Below, piece by piece: positions 34,720 through 43,336 of a stretch of 64,000 nt of DNA. Every line of letters starts with the position of its first letter. Position 1 is the stretch's first letter. A model generated the notes under the pieces. That model did no database searches. It saw only the letters and a program-made list of their open reading frames with translations, and was not told where the DNA came from. Location: contig CAMCRF010000010.1 of NCBI GenBank assembly GCA_945877235.1, positions 4,184-68,183 of the forward strand, read 5' to 3'. The position numbers and the translations under genes were made by a program. Source of the stretch: Bordetella parapertussis. GTDB taxonomy: Bacteria; Pseudomonadota; Gammaproteobacteria; Burkholderiales; Burkholderiaceae_A.

Positions 34720-35907
34720 ATGGATCGTGCACCAGATCAGTTGAAAATCGAAGCCCAGCTCATGGCGGCGGCCCGTGAGATTGGCCCTCGCCTCGCTGCC
34801 CGCGCCTATCAGGCCGATCAGGACATGCGCATCCCCGATGAGACCATCGCGGAAATGAAGGCCGCTGGCCTGTTCAAGATTCTTCAGCCCGCCCGCTGGG
34901 GTGGCTTTGAAATGGACCCCCGCACGTTCTACAAGGTGCAGACGGTCTTGGCGGAATACTGCATGTCCACCGCCTGGATCTACGGTGTCATGGGCGTTCA
35001 CCCCTGGCAGATTGCTCGCTACCCCATGAAGACCCAAGAGGAGATCTGGGGTGAAGATGTCAACACACTGGTTGCCTCGACCTACATGCCTACGGCGAAG
35101 GTCACCCCGGTCGAAGGAGGCTATCAGGTCAGCGGTCGCTGGGGCTTCTCCAGTTGTTGTGAGCATTCAAGCTGGTTCTTGCTCGGCGGCATTGTTCCCG
35201 AAGCCGATGGACGACCTCCTGAGCACGGCACCTTCCTCATTCCCCGGTCCGAAGTCACCATCCACAAGAATTGGGACACGCTGGGCATTCGCGGAAGCGG
35301 GAGCCACGATGTTGAAGTCAAAGGCTGTTTCGTGCCCGCCCACAGGGTCCAACGCACCAACAGCACCAAGGTCGACGACACCCCTGGACGCAAGGCCAAC
35401 ACCAATCCCATTTACAACCTGAGTTTTGCGTCGGTATTTGTTCGCGCAGTGTCCACTGCATGCATTGGCGGGCTGCGCGGAGCCATCAACGAATTCACAC
35501 GTTACTCGAGCCAGCACGTGGGGAACCACGGAAGCAAGACGGCCGAAGATCCGCAAGCCCAGCAGGCGGTTGTTGAGGCAATGTGTGCCGTCGACGCCAT
35601 GGAGTTGGTGCTCGAGCGTGACTACTCAGAAATGATGGATTACGCAGAGCGCGGAGAATTGCCTCCGGTCGAGAAGCGGCTGCTTTATCGCTACCACTCC
35701 TCCTCGGTTCCCTCTGCCTGTGCAGACCATGTCAGCACACTCATGCGGTGCATGGGTGCTCAGGGCATGTACAGCAAAAGCCCGATCGGTCGTATTTTCC
35801 GGGATATCCACCAGGCCCGTGGGCATATCGCAAATAACTACATGGCTCATGCCCGAGTCGCCGGAGCGGTCTTCCTGGGCCTGCCCAATCCCGATCCCTT
35901 CGTCTGA
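34720..35907 (+). CDS. hsaA: 3-HSA 4-monooxygenase, oxygenase component
   Basis: A 395-residue flavin-dependent monooxygenase of the acyl-CoA dehydrogenase fold (group D). The start is ATG 34720, seven bases after AAAGGAGC; the in-frame TTG at 34714 is too near that site. Typical HsaA/TesA2 stretches include QPARWGGFEMDPRTFY (about 52-67), STAWIYGVMGVHPWQ (about 83-97) and GSGSHDVEV (about 194-202). With reduced flavin from HsaB it hydroxylates 3-HSA to the catechol that HsaC cleaves. It shares one base with the downstream kstD. Confidence 0.92.
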   Translation: MDRAPDQLKIEAQLMAAAREIGPRLAARAYQADQDMRIPDETIAEMKAAGLFKILQPARWGGFEMDPRTFYKVQTVLAEYCMSTAWIYGVMGVHPWQIARYPMKTQEEIWGEDVNTLVASTYMPTAKVTPVEGGYQVSGRWGFSSCCEHSSWFLLGGIVPEADGRPPEHGTFLIPRSEVTIHKNWDTLGIRGSGSHDVEVKGCFVPAHRVQRTNSTKVDDTPGRKANTNPIYNLSFASVFVRAVSTACIGGLRGAINEFTRYSSQHVGNHGSKTAEDPQAQQAVVEAMCAVDAMELVLERDYSEMMDYAERGELPPVEKRLLYRYHSSSVPSACADHVSTLMRCMGAQGMYSKSPIGRIFRDIHQARGHIANNYMAHARVAGAVFLGLPNPDPFV

Positions 35908-37631
35908 TGAGCGAGTCACCCCAGGCGTTTGACGCCGAGTTTGACGTTGTCGTGGTGGGGTCTGGTGCAGGGGGCATGTTGGCAGCCCTGAGGGCCCATG
36001 ATCAGGGCCTTCAGGTCTTGGTGGTCGAGAAGGCAGAGGTCTACGGCGGAACCTCGGCCATCTCAGGCGGTGGCATTTGGATCCCAAACAACAGCCACGC
36101 CAAGCGCGCTGGTCTGAGCGATTCCGAGGCCGCCGCGACGCAGTACGTGCAGGCATCCGTCCAAGGAACGGTCGACGCTGATCGTGTCTCCACCTATTTG
36201 CGCGTTGCACCTGTGATGGCCGACTACCTCGAGCAGAAAACGCGCGTCCGTTATGCCGTAGCTGCCCAATACCCTGACTACTACCCCGAACTTCCCGGCG
36301 CTCTGGCGGGTGGTCGCACCCTCGACCCCGAGTTGTTTGACGCAAGCGTGCTCGGTGACGAGCTCAAACGGCTGCGTCCACCGTCTCCGACGACCCTGCT
36401 CATGGGCAAGATTGCCTGGACCGCACGGCAAGCTCACAAGGCCATGTCGAAGTCTTTCGGCTGGCGTTTCATGATTGTCTGGGCAATGCTGAAGTTCAGG
36501 CTCGATAAAAGTTGGCGCAGAAGAACAGGCCTCAAGCGTGACCGATACGCAGCGCTTGGCAGTGCCCTTGTCGCAGGCCTTCGCAGGTCCATGATGGACC
36601 GAGATATGCCTCTGTGGCTGAACTGCTCCCTCACTCAACTCGTCGAGCAGGGCAATCGTGTCGTTGGTATCGACGTGGTTCAGCATGGGGAGAAGAAATC
36701 CATTCGCGCGCGCCGCGGCGTGATTCTCGCCTCGGGAGGCTTTGAGCAGAATCAGGCATTGCGTGAGCAGCACCTGCCAAGTCCCACTTCAGCCAAGTGG
36801 AGTGCCACACCCGCAGGCCAGAACACGGGCGATGCCTTGCTGGCAGCCCAGCATCTCGGTGCTGCAACCGCGCTCATGAATTGGGCGTGGTGGTGTCCAA
36901 CCATTGGGGTGCCAAAGGAACCGAATCAGCGCGGGGTTTTTGCGGAGCGTGCCTTTCCGGGTGCGATTGTGGTCAATGGGCTTGGCTTGCGCTTCACGAA
37001 TGAGGCTGGGCCGTACCTTGAGTTCGGCAAGGCCATGTACGACGACCATCAAAAGACTGGTCAGACGCTGCCTGCCTGGGTCATTTTTGACGCGCACTTT
37101 CGCTTCCATTACGCGATGGGGCCCATCATGCCGGGGCAGATCATGCCCGACAGACGGATTCCCGCGGACTGGTGGAATGCTGTCCTTTGGACTGCAGATT
37201 CGCTCGATGTTTTGGCCGCCAAGATCGGCGTCGACGCGGCCGGTCTGAAGGCAACGGTCGAGCGTGTTAACGGATTTGCCAAGTCTGGAATAGACGCGGA
37301 CTTCGGACGGGGTGGGAATGTGTACGACCGCTACTACGGGGATGTCAATGTGAAGCCTAACCCTTGCCTTGCGCCAGTCGCGAAGGCGCCCTTCTATGCC
37401 ATGCGCATGGACGGTGGCGACATTGGCACGAAGGGAGGAATTTTGACCAATGCATCTGCACAGGTGCTGCGTGAAAATGGTCAGGCCATTGCAGGCCTCT
37501 ACGCCATCGGGAATTGCTCTGCCTCGGTCATGGGCAAGAGCTATCCCGGTGCGGGGTCTACGCTGGGACCCTCTATGACCTTCGGATACATCGCGGCAGA
37601 TCATCTCAGTCAAGTGGCTGTTGCGGCATGA
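35907..37631 (+). CDS. kstD: 3-ketosteroid Delta1-dehydrogenase-like flavoprotein
   Basis: A 574-residue FAD enzyme with GSGAGG at 18-23, YGGTSAISGGGIWIPNN at about 46-62, and the C-terminal region PFYAMRMDGGDIGTKGG followed by AGLYAIGNCSASVMG and YPGAGSTLGPSMTFG. The Tyr in PFYA and the GDxGTKGG loop correspond to active-site elements of Rhodococcus KstD. It introduces the 1,2 double bond needed for 9,10-seco opening. A Delta4 dehydrogenase or a relative acting on 5-beta bile-acid substrates remains possible. TGATG overlap with hsaA. Confidence 0.86.
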   Translation: MSESPQAFDAEFDVVVVGSGAGGMLAALRAHDQGLQVLVVEKAEVYGGTSAISGGGIWIPNNSHAKRAGLSDSEAAATQYVQASVQGTVDADRVSTYLRVAPVMADYLEQKTRVRYAVAAQYPDYYPELPGALAGGRTLDPELFDASVLGDELKRLRPPSPTTLLMGKIAWTARQAHKAMSKSFGWRFMIVWAMLKFRLDKSWRRRTGLKRDRYAALGSALVAGLRRSMMDRDMPLWLNCSLTQLVEQGNRVVGIDVVQHGEKKSIRARRGVILASGGFEQNQALREQHLPSPTSAKWSATPAGQNTGDALLAAQHLGAATALMNWAWWCPTIGVPKEPNQRGVFAERAFPGAIVVNGLGLRFTNEAGPYLEFGKAMYDDHQKTGQTLPAWVIFDAHFRFHYAMGPIMPGQIMPDRRIPADWWNAVLWTADSLDVLAAKIGVDAAGLKATVERVNGFAKSGIDADFGRGGNVYDRYYGDVNVKPNPCLAPVAKAPFYAMRMDGGDIGTKGGILTNASAQVLRENGQAIAGLYAIGNCSASVMGKSYPGAGSTLGPSMTFGYIAADHLSQVAVAA

Positions 37632-39238
37632 CATCAAAGCGGTTGGACGATGTTGATGTGATCGTTGTGGGTTGGGGTGTGGCAGGGGCGTGCGCCGCAC
37701 TTGAAGCCCTCGAGTCCGGGCTCTCCGTAGGCATACTCGATCGATTTTCTGGCGGTGGGGCCAGTCGAAAAAGCGGAGGCGTTGTCTATGCCGGAGGGGG
37801 CACCCGACACCAGCGTGCAGCGGGCTTCGAGGATTCCCCCCAGGCGATGTTTGAATATCTTCGTCATGAGGTCAGCGACGTCGTCTCCGAGGCAACGCTG
37901 CGACAGTTCTGTGAGGACAGCGTGGCGAACCTGCAGTGGCTCGAGGGCCATGGGGCACCCTACGCACATCAGGTCCCACCGGGAGGAAAGACCTCCTACC
38001 CCTCCGATGGCTACTATCTTTATTACTCGGGAAATGAGCTTGTGCCGGAGTGTGCGGGCTCGCTTGCACCTGCCCCTCGGGGGCATCGAACCGTCGGAAG
38101 CGGGCACGGCGGCGTGGTGCTCTACGATGCACTTCGAAAGGCCTGCGTGCGCAAGGGTGCCAAGATCTACACGCAGACGCGCATGACAGGGTTTGTTCGC
38201 GATGCCGCAGGTGCGGTTACCGGGGTGCTCGCGCAGCAGATACCCGCCGGGTCCCCACATGCCAGCAGGCATGAACAGCTCGCTCAGCGATCAGAGGCTG
38301 TGAACAACACGCGGCCCAAATTGGCCTCTAAGCTGCGCAAAATGGCGGAGGCCATTGAGCAGCAACAGGCCGAGGCTATCGAGATTCACGCGCGCAGGGG
38401 TGTTGTGCTTGCCACGGGCGGGTTCATTTTCAACCGCGACATGGTGCGTCAGTACGCGCCCAAGTATTCAGCAAACTTTCGCATCGGTTCCTCTGGCTGC
38501 CAGGGAGACGGGCATCGTCTGGCTGAGCATGCTGGCGCAGCACTCGATTACATGCACCATGCCACGGCCTGGCGTTTCATCAACCCACCATCAGCCTTGG
38601 TCGGGGGGCTCGCCGTGAATGCAGCGGGACAGCGCATCTGCAATGAGGAGACTTACGGCGCGCGTCTGGGCTATGCCATATGTGAGGAGAATGGCGGTAG
38701 GGCTTGGCTCATCCTCGATAGCCGAATCCGTTGGGCGGCCCTCAAGCAAATCCTTTTCGGTCGCTTGTGGTGGTTTCAGTGGGGGCCTGCCCTCATGTTG
38801 CTCTTCTTCCAAGCCAAGGCCGCAAGATCGCTTACTGCACTCGCGGCCCGAATCGGCCTGCCGGAGCGCGCCCTTGAGGCAGCGGTAGAGATCAACAATC
38901 AGAGTGCGAAGGGGCTCATCCCTGACCCGGTCGGTAAGTCGCCCGAGTCACGCGCGCTCATTCGAGGGCCTCGTTTCTTTGCTGTCGACATTGGTGTGGC
39001 CAATCCCTTCTTTCCGCTTGGCGCCCTTACGCTGGGTGGGGTTCGGGTCGATGAGGGAACCGGCGCCGTGCTGCGCCCTGATGCAAGCGTCATTCCCGGC
39101 CTCTATGCCGCCGGGCGTGCGGCCGTGGGCGTGGCATCCAACCGCTATGTCAGCGGCCTTTCATTGGCGGACTGCGTTTTCTCGGGGCGCCGGGTGGGTC
39201 GCGCGTTAGCGCATCAATCTCAAAAGGAACCGACGTGA
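37628..39238 (+). CDS. Second FAD-dependent ketosteroid dehydrogenase (Delta4/Delta1 type)
   Basis: From ATG 37628 (ATGA overlap) a 536-residue flavoprotein of the fumarate reductase/KstD group: GWGVAG at 15-20, GGGASRKSGGVVYAGGG near 42-58, and a C-terminal GLYAAGRAAVGVASNRYVSG in the FAD-binding position. It differs clearly from the upstream KstD and has a polar helical insertion of about 45 residues before HARRGVVLATGGF. In Comamonas, tesH (Delta1) and tesI (Delta4-5-alpha) are adjacent; this pair may be the same arrangement. Bile acids are 5-beta, so a Delta4-5-beta dehydrogenase is also plausible. Confidence 0.83.
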   Translation: MTSKRLDDVDVIVVGWGVAGACAALEALESGLSVGILDRFSGGGASRKSGGVVYAGGGTRHQRAAGFEDSPQAMFEYLRHEVSDVVSEATLRQFCEDSVANLQWLEGHGAPYAHQVPPGGKTSYPSDGYYLYYSGNELVPECAGSLAPAPRGHRTVGSGHGGVVLYDALRKACVRKGAKIYTQTRMTGFVRDAAGAVTGVLAQQIPAGSPHASRHEQLAQRSEAVNNTRPKLASKLRKMAEAIEQQQAEAIEIHARRGVVLATGGFIFNRDMVRQYAPKYSANFRIGSSGCQGDGHRLAEHAGAALDYMHHATAWRFINPPSALVGGLAVNAAGQRICNEETYGARLGYAICEENGGRAWLILDSRIRWAALKQILFGRLWWFQWGPALMLLFFQAKAARSLTALAARIGLPERALEAAVEINNQSAKGLIPDPVGKSPESRALIRGPRFFAVDIGVANPFFPLGALTLGGVRVDEGTGAVLRPDASVIPGLYAAGRAAVGVASNRYVSGLSLADCVFSGRRVGRALAHQSQKEPT

Positions 39239-39972
39239 ATCGATTTGAAGGCAAGACGGTGGTTGTCACGGGCGCTGCAAGTGGCTTAGGCCTGTGTGCT
39301 GCAAATCGATTTGTTGATGAGGGCGCACGGGTGGTGGGGGTCGACAAGTCGCCAGGCAACTCCGGGCGTTTTGAGTTGATCCAGGCCGATGTGAGTAAGC
39401 CCGAGGACTGGAGGCGCGTAGCCTCACACTGCCTCGGCGCAAGTGGACGGGTCGATGTGCTGGTGAACAATGCGGCCATCTTGATTGAGGGAACCATCGA
39501 GAGTGCAAGCCTAGACGACTTCCAAAAGACCATGATGGTGAATGTTCAGAGTGTCTTTCTAGGCTGCCAGACTTTCCTCCCCTTGATTGCCCAGTCCGGT
39601 GGTGGTGCGATTGTGAACATCGCGTCGATTGCAAGCCTGATGGGTATCGATAGCCACGCCGCTTATTGCGCGTCCAAAGGGGCCGTTGCTGCCTTGACCA
39701 AGAGCATTGCTGTTCACTGCAGAAAGTCCCGCAATCGGGTGCGCTGTAACTCAGTTCACCCCGACGGCATCCTGACCCCCATGCTCTTTGCGAGCTTGCC
39801 CTCGGGCGTTAAACCCGAGTTCATCAGCACCGAGCGGGATCCAATGAACCGCTTTTGCCCCCCCGATGATGTCGTGGCAGCTATTCTTTTTCTGGCGAGT
39901 GATGAGGCCAAATCCATTCAAGGCATTGAGATGCGCGTTGACAACGGGCAGTCCATCATGGGTCGCCCGTAG
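39235..39972 (+). CDS. 3-beta/17-beta-hydroxysteroid dehydrogenase (SDR)
   Basis: A 245-residue SDR with GTG start (GTGA overlap, AAAAGGA upstream). TGAASGLG is at 12-19, NNAA in place of NNAG near 81-84, YCASK holds the catalytic Tyr/Lys. The stretch SVHPDGILTPMLFASLP closely resembles the same region of the Comamonas testosteroni 3-beta/17-beta-HSD, as do VFLGCQ and the preceding CRK segment. It would oxidise 3-beta or 17-beta hydroxyls to ketones with NAD+. It ends 13 bases from a convergent aldehyde dehydrogenase gene. Confidence 0.88.
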   Translation: MNRFEGKTVVVTGAASGLGLCAANRFVDEGARVVGVDKSPGNSGRFELIQADVSKPEDWRRVASHCLGASGRVDVLVNNAAILIEGTIESASLDDFQKTMMVNVQSVFLGCQTFLPLIAQSGGGAIVNIASIASLMGIDSHAAYCASKGAVAALTKSIAVHCRKSRNRVRCNSVHPDGILTPMLFASLPSGVKPEFISTERDPMNRFCPPDDVVAAILFLASDEAKSIQGIEMRVDNGQSIMGRP

Positions 39973-39985
39973 TGAGGGATTCGAT

Positions 39986-41401
39986 TTATCCCTGATCGTT
40001 GACCTGGCCCGCCATGGCTGGCTCGAGCCAGTCGGGGTAAGGGGGGAGCACGCCCCACTCGGCGCGAGGGTCGACCGGGCCAGACACAAACACGGTTCTC
40101 ATGTGGCTCAGGCTCAGGAAGCCCTCTTTGCCATGGTAGTGCCCCATGCCAGAGGCACCAACGCCGCCAAACGGGGCTGAGAGCATCGCTGCGTGCATCA
40201 TGGCGTCGTTCACCGAGACGCCCCCGGAGAGCGTGTGTTGCAGGACTCTGTCTTGCTCTGCCTCGTCTTGTCCGAAGTAATACAGCGCGAGGGGGCACTC
40301 GCGTGATTGGATATCTGAGATTACCTGGTCAATCTGATCGTAGGCCTGTACCACCATAACGGGGCCAAAGAGTTCCTCCTGCATTGCAGCGGCTTGGGCG
40401 CTAGCTCCGATCAATAGGGTCAGCGGCAGCCGACGGTCAGCACCCGAGGTGTCTCCCGCCTCTGCGAGCGTCTCGACCCGAATGCCCCGAGACTGGGCAT
40501 CAGCGATCAGTCCAAGCAGGCGTGCATGGTGCCTGGCATTGACGACCGAGGTAAGGCATACATTGCCTCGGGTGCTGGGAGCGAGCTGCTGCATGGTGGC
40601 CCTCAAGGCCTCAACAAACGACTCGAGCTGCTCACTCGCGACGTAGCAGACATCTGGGTTTACGCAGAGCTGACCTGCGTTGGCGAGCTTGGAAATTGCG
40701 ATCTTGCGCGCAGCATCGCCAATATCTGCCGACCGTCCAATCACCGTGGGTGACTTCCCACCCAACTCGAGGGTCACGGGCGTGAGGTTTTGGCTCGCGG
40801 CCTGCATGATGATCTTTCCGACGCTGGTGCTGCCCGTGAACACCAAGTGTCCCAGCTTGCTGCTGGCAAGGTCTCTGGCCACATCTGCACCGCCTTGAAG
40901 ACAGGCCAATTCCTCCTCGGAGAAGTTGGCTTGGATGGCCTCTTTTACGACCTGTGCGGTCTTAGGGGTAACCTCCGAGGGTTTTAGGACGATGGGGTTG
41001 CCCGCTGCAAGCGCAGAGGACATCGGTGCAAACAGCGTAAAGATCGGCGCGTTCCAAGTGCCGATGATGCCAACCGGACCCTTGGGCTGCACTTGCACCC
41101 ATGCTCTTGCTCCCATCTGGTCGAAGGGACTGAAGACCTCGCGGGAGCTCGGAGCCATCCACTCCTCAACATGCGCACGGGCATATTTAAGTGGCGCAAG
41201 GCTTCCCAGAAGGTCGTTCATGATTGAGAACGCTTTATGTCGATTACCGAAGTCCTCGTGCATGGCTTGAGCGAGGGGGTCACGGAAGTCAACAAGGGCT
41301 TTGATAGCCCGAGTGAGGCGGTCGCGACGAAGCGCTGCCGAGGGCACAGGGTCTTTCCAGAAGGCTGACCACTGTCGATTGATGATGGTGTCGGCTGGCA
41401 T
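39986..41401 (-). CDS. Aldehyde dehydrogenase (coniferyl-aldehyde type; Sad-like candidate)
   Basis: A 471-residue NAD(P)-dependent aldehyde dehydrogenase from ATG 41401, with AAAGGA nine bases upstream; alternative Met codons at 41410 and 41455 lack that spacing. Catalytic Glu is in TLELGGKSP (about 206-214) and Cys in NAGQLCVNP (about 240-248); GIIGTWNAPI and FTGSTSVGK bind the cofactor. It has the short form of the coniferyl-aldehyde dehydrogenase group. In P. stutzeri Chol1, aldolytic cleavage of the bile-acid side chain gives a C22 aldehyde oxidised by Sad, and this gene beside the aldolase operon fits that step. Confidence 0.86.
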   Translation of the reverse strand: MPADTIINRQWSAFWKDPVPSAALRRDRLTRAIKALVDFRDPLAQAMHEDFGNRHKAFSIMNDLLGSLAPLKYARAHVEEWMAPSSREVFSPFDQMGARAWVQVQPKGPVGIIGTWNAPIFTLFAPMSSALAAGNPIVLKPSEVTPKTAQVVKEAIQANFSEEELACLQGGADVARDLASSKLGHLVFTGSTSVGKIIMQAASQNLTPVTLELGGKSPTVIGRSADIGDAARKIAISKLANAGQLCVNPDVCYVASEQLESFVEALRATMQQLAPSTRGNVCLTSVVNARHHARLLGLIADAQSRGIRVETLAEAGDTSGADRRLPLTLLIGASAQAAAMQEELFGPVMVVQAYDQIDQVISDIQSRECPLALYYFGQDEAEQDRVLQHTLSGGVSVNDAMMHAAMLSAPFGGVGASGMGHYHGKEGFLSLSHMRTVFVSGPVDPRAEWGVLPPYPDWLEPAMAGQVNDQG

Positions 41402-41473
41402 GTCGTGCATCCTTTCAAGGTTCAGAGGTAGAGACATCTTGAGGCGAATTAACACATGTCCGGTACGTGGGGG

Positions 41474-41493
41474 TATCGTCCTTTTGGGGTAAG
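41474..41493. promoter_or_regulatory. Weak operator-like site in ALDH/SDR divergent gap
   Basis: TATCGTC (41474-41480) matches the left arm of the recurrent palindrome at six of seven positions; at the proper distance the right arm, GGGTAAG, matches three of seven. It lies in the 126-base gap between the divergent starts at 41401 and 41528. Taken alone it would not be convincing. Confidence 0.3.
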
Positions 41494-41527
41494 ACCTTGG
41501 TCAGGGTCTCCCACTAGAGTTCAAGGC

Positions 41528-42307
41528 ATGACCAAGACAAGCGCAAGGCCTAAACGCGTCCTCATCACTGGGGGTACCAAAGGCATTGGGCTCGAGATTG
41601 TGAGGGCCTTTTCGGCTGCTGGAGATCAGGTGCTCACGACCAGCCGAAAGTTGTCCGAGGAACAGCAGGCCAATCTGGTCGCGCTGGGTGTGCATCACCT
41701 CGCAAGCGATGTGAGAGACGCTGAGTCTGTCGAACAGCTGTTTAAGAACGCCGAGCATCGATTGGGTGGCCTGGATGTTGTGATCCACAATGCGGGTGGC
41801 AGCCCCTTTGCATTTCACGACCAAGCCTCGCCACGGTTTATCGAGGGTGTATTGAGGCTCAACCTACTGGCTCCGATGCTCGTTGCCCAAAGCGCGTATC
41901 GCGCCTTTGTGCGCTCTGAGTCGAAGGGGGTCCTTGTGCTGATTGGCAGCGTTGCCGCCTGTCGCCCCTCCCCTGGAACCGCTGTTTATGGGGCCGCCAA
42001 AGCGGGAGTCTTGCACCTGGCGCAGTCACTTGCTGTGGAATGGGGTGACCGAGCGCGCGTGGTCTGCGTGAGCCCGGGCCTGATCGAGACCGAACAGGCC
42101 GAACTCCATTACGGCAATCGCGATGGGGTCACGGCCGTGGAGGCAACCATTCCGGCAGGTCGCATGGGTACACCTCTGGATGTCGCGAAGGCCTGTCTCT
42201 TTGCTGCATCGAGTGACGCCGACTACTGGTCTGGAACCAATTTGCTGTTGCATGGGGGTGGAGAGTGGCCTGCATTTTTGACGGCCCTCAACACCCCGAA
42301 ACCCTAA
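41528..42307 (+). CDS. SDR family oxidoreductase
   Basis: From ATG 41528 the protein has 259 residues: TGGTKGIG at about 15-22, HNAGG in place of NNAG (about 88-92), the Ser in IGSVAA and YGAAK for the Tyr/Lys pair. The frame is open to 41456, but that part covers the promoter gap. It leads the chsH2/chsH1/ltp2 operon, 16 bases before chsH2. A 3-hydroxyacyl-CoA or hydroxysteroid dehydrogenase role is likely. HNAG for NNAG is a mild departure from consensus. Confidence 0.85.
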   Translation: MTKTSARPKRVLITGGTKGIGLEIVRAFSAAGDQVLTTSRKLSEEQQANLVALGVHHLASDVRDAESVEQLFKNAEHRLGGLDVVIHNAGGSPFAFHDQASPRFIEGVLRLNLLAPMLVAQSAYRAFVRSESKGVLVLIGSVAACRPSPGTAVYGAAKAGVLHLAQSLAVEWGDRARVVCVSPGLIETEQAELHYGNRDGVTAVEATIPAGRMGTPLDVAKACLFAASSDADYWSGTNLLLHGGGEWPAFLTALNTPKP

Positions 42308-42323
42308 TCGACGAGAGGACGTT

Positions 42324-43334
42324 ATGTCAGATGAAGCGATGCCGGATTGGCTCCGACAGGCGCGGTCCCTGATTGGCAAACGCTATGGGCGTGTCCGGGC
42401 ATGGGATCCTGTGAATCAGCCCATGGCACGACAGTGGGCCGAGATCATGGGCGTCCAGAACCCGGTCTACCAAGACCCTCATCTCGCCCAAGCGGTCCAC
42501 GGACGATTGGTGGTGCCGCCTGCGATGCTCCAAGTCTGGTGTATGGAGGGGCCCGTTATGAATCACTATGCACCGGGCTCAACAGACGAGAACCCTTATG
42601 AGGTCCTCAAGCTCATGGAATCGCAGGGGTATGGGTCCGTCGTTGCTGTGAATTCCGAACTGAGCTTTGAGCGTTATTTGTCTCCTGGCGAGCAGGTGTA
42701 TTACGTCACTGACCTCCAGGACATCGGACCTGAGAAGACCACAGCACTTGGGGTGGGGTTTTTCGTAACTCTCATCATGACTTACTTTGTTGAGGCCACA
42801 CCCGGGAGTCCTGATGAAGGCCGTGACGAACGGATCGGCCAGTTGCTGTTTCGAGTATTTAAGTTTCGTCCCGCGGCGGCGCAACCTTCAGCTGCCGCGA
42901 CGGGCGGGGTTCAATTGCCAAAGGTTCCAGCGCCGGGGGTCAGCGACGACACGCGATTCTTCTGGGAGGGCGCGTCGCAGCACCGTTTACTGATTCAGCG
43001 GTGTAAGCACTGTGCAACCTTGCGGCATCCTCCCGGACCTGCTTGCTCCGATTGTCACTCACTCGAGTGGGACACCCTTGAGTCCAAGGGAACCGGAACT
43101 CTGTATTCCTATGTCGTGATGCATTACCCAGAGGTTCCGCCCTTTTCATACCCGAATCCCATCGGGCTCATTGCGCTCGACGAGGGCACGCGTCTCATCG
43201 CGGGGCTTCGGGGGTTCGATGCGCAGGTGCACCCCATCGGAACCCGGGTTCAAGTGCAGTTCGAGACTGTCGAGACCACCCAAGGGCCTATGGTCTTTCC
43301 CTTTTTCACGCCCACCCTTGCCGCGGGAGCCTAA
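42324..43334 (+). CDS. chsH2: ChsH2-like protein: MaoC-like domain fused to DUF35
   Basis: 336 residues. The N-terminal 170 form a MaoC-like hot-dog domain without the catalytic Asp/His motif, and the C-terminal part is a DUF35 domain with a zinc ribbon (CKHC and CSDC, Cys pairs 10 residues apart) followed by an OB fold. This is the ChsH2 plan: the N-half pairs with ChsH1 to make the hydratase, and the DUF35 half activates the aldolase Ltp2. Both partners follow at 44445 and 44852. The complex hydrates and then cleaves the C22 side-chain CoA ester, releasing propionyl-CoA. GAGAGGA precedes ATG. Confidence 0.9.
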   Translation: MSDEAMPDWLRQARSLIGKRYGRVRAWDPVNQPMARQWAEIMGVQNPVYQDPHLAQAVHGRLVVPPAMLQVWCMEGPVMNHYAPGSTDENPYEVLKLMESQGYGSVVAVNSELSFERYLSPGEQVYYVTDLQDIGPEKTTALGVGFFVTLIMTYFVEATPGSPDEGRDERIGQLLFRVFKFRPAAAQPSAAATGGVQLPKVPAPGVSDDTRFFWEGASQHRLLIQRCKHCATLRHPPGPACSDCHSLEWDTLESKGTGTLYSYVVMHYPEVPPFSYPNPIGLIALDEGTRLIAGLRGFDAQVHPIGTRVQVQFETVETTQGPMVFPFFTPTLAAGA

Positions 43335-43336
43335 CT

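Noticed and set aside
36789..37700. 303-residue minus-strand ORF opposite kstD
   Set aside because: Antisense translation with no domain; the flavoprotein on the plus strand is complete.
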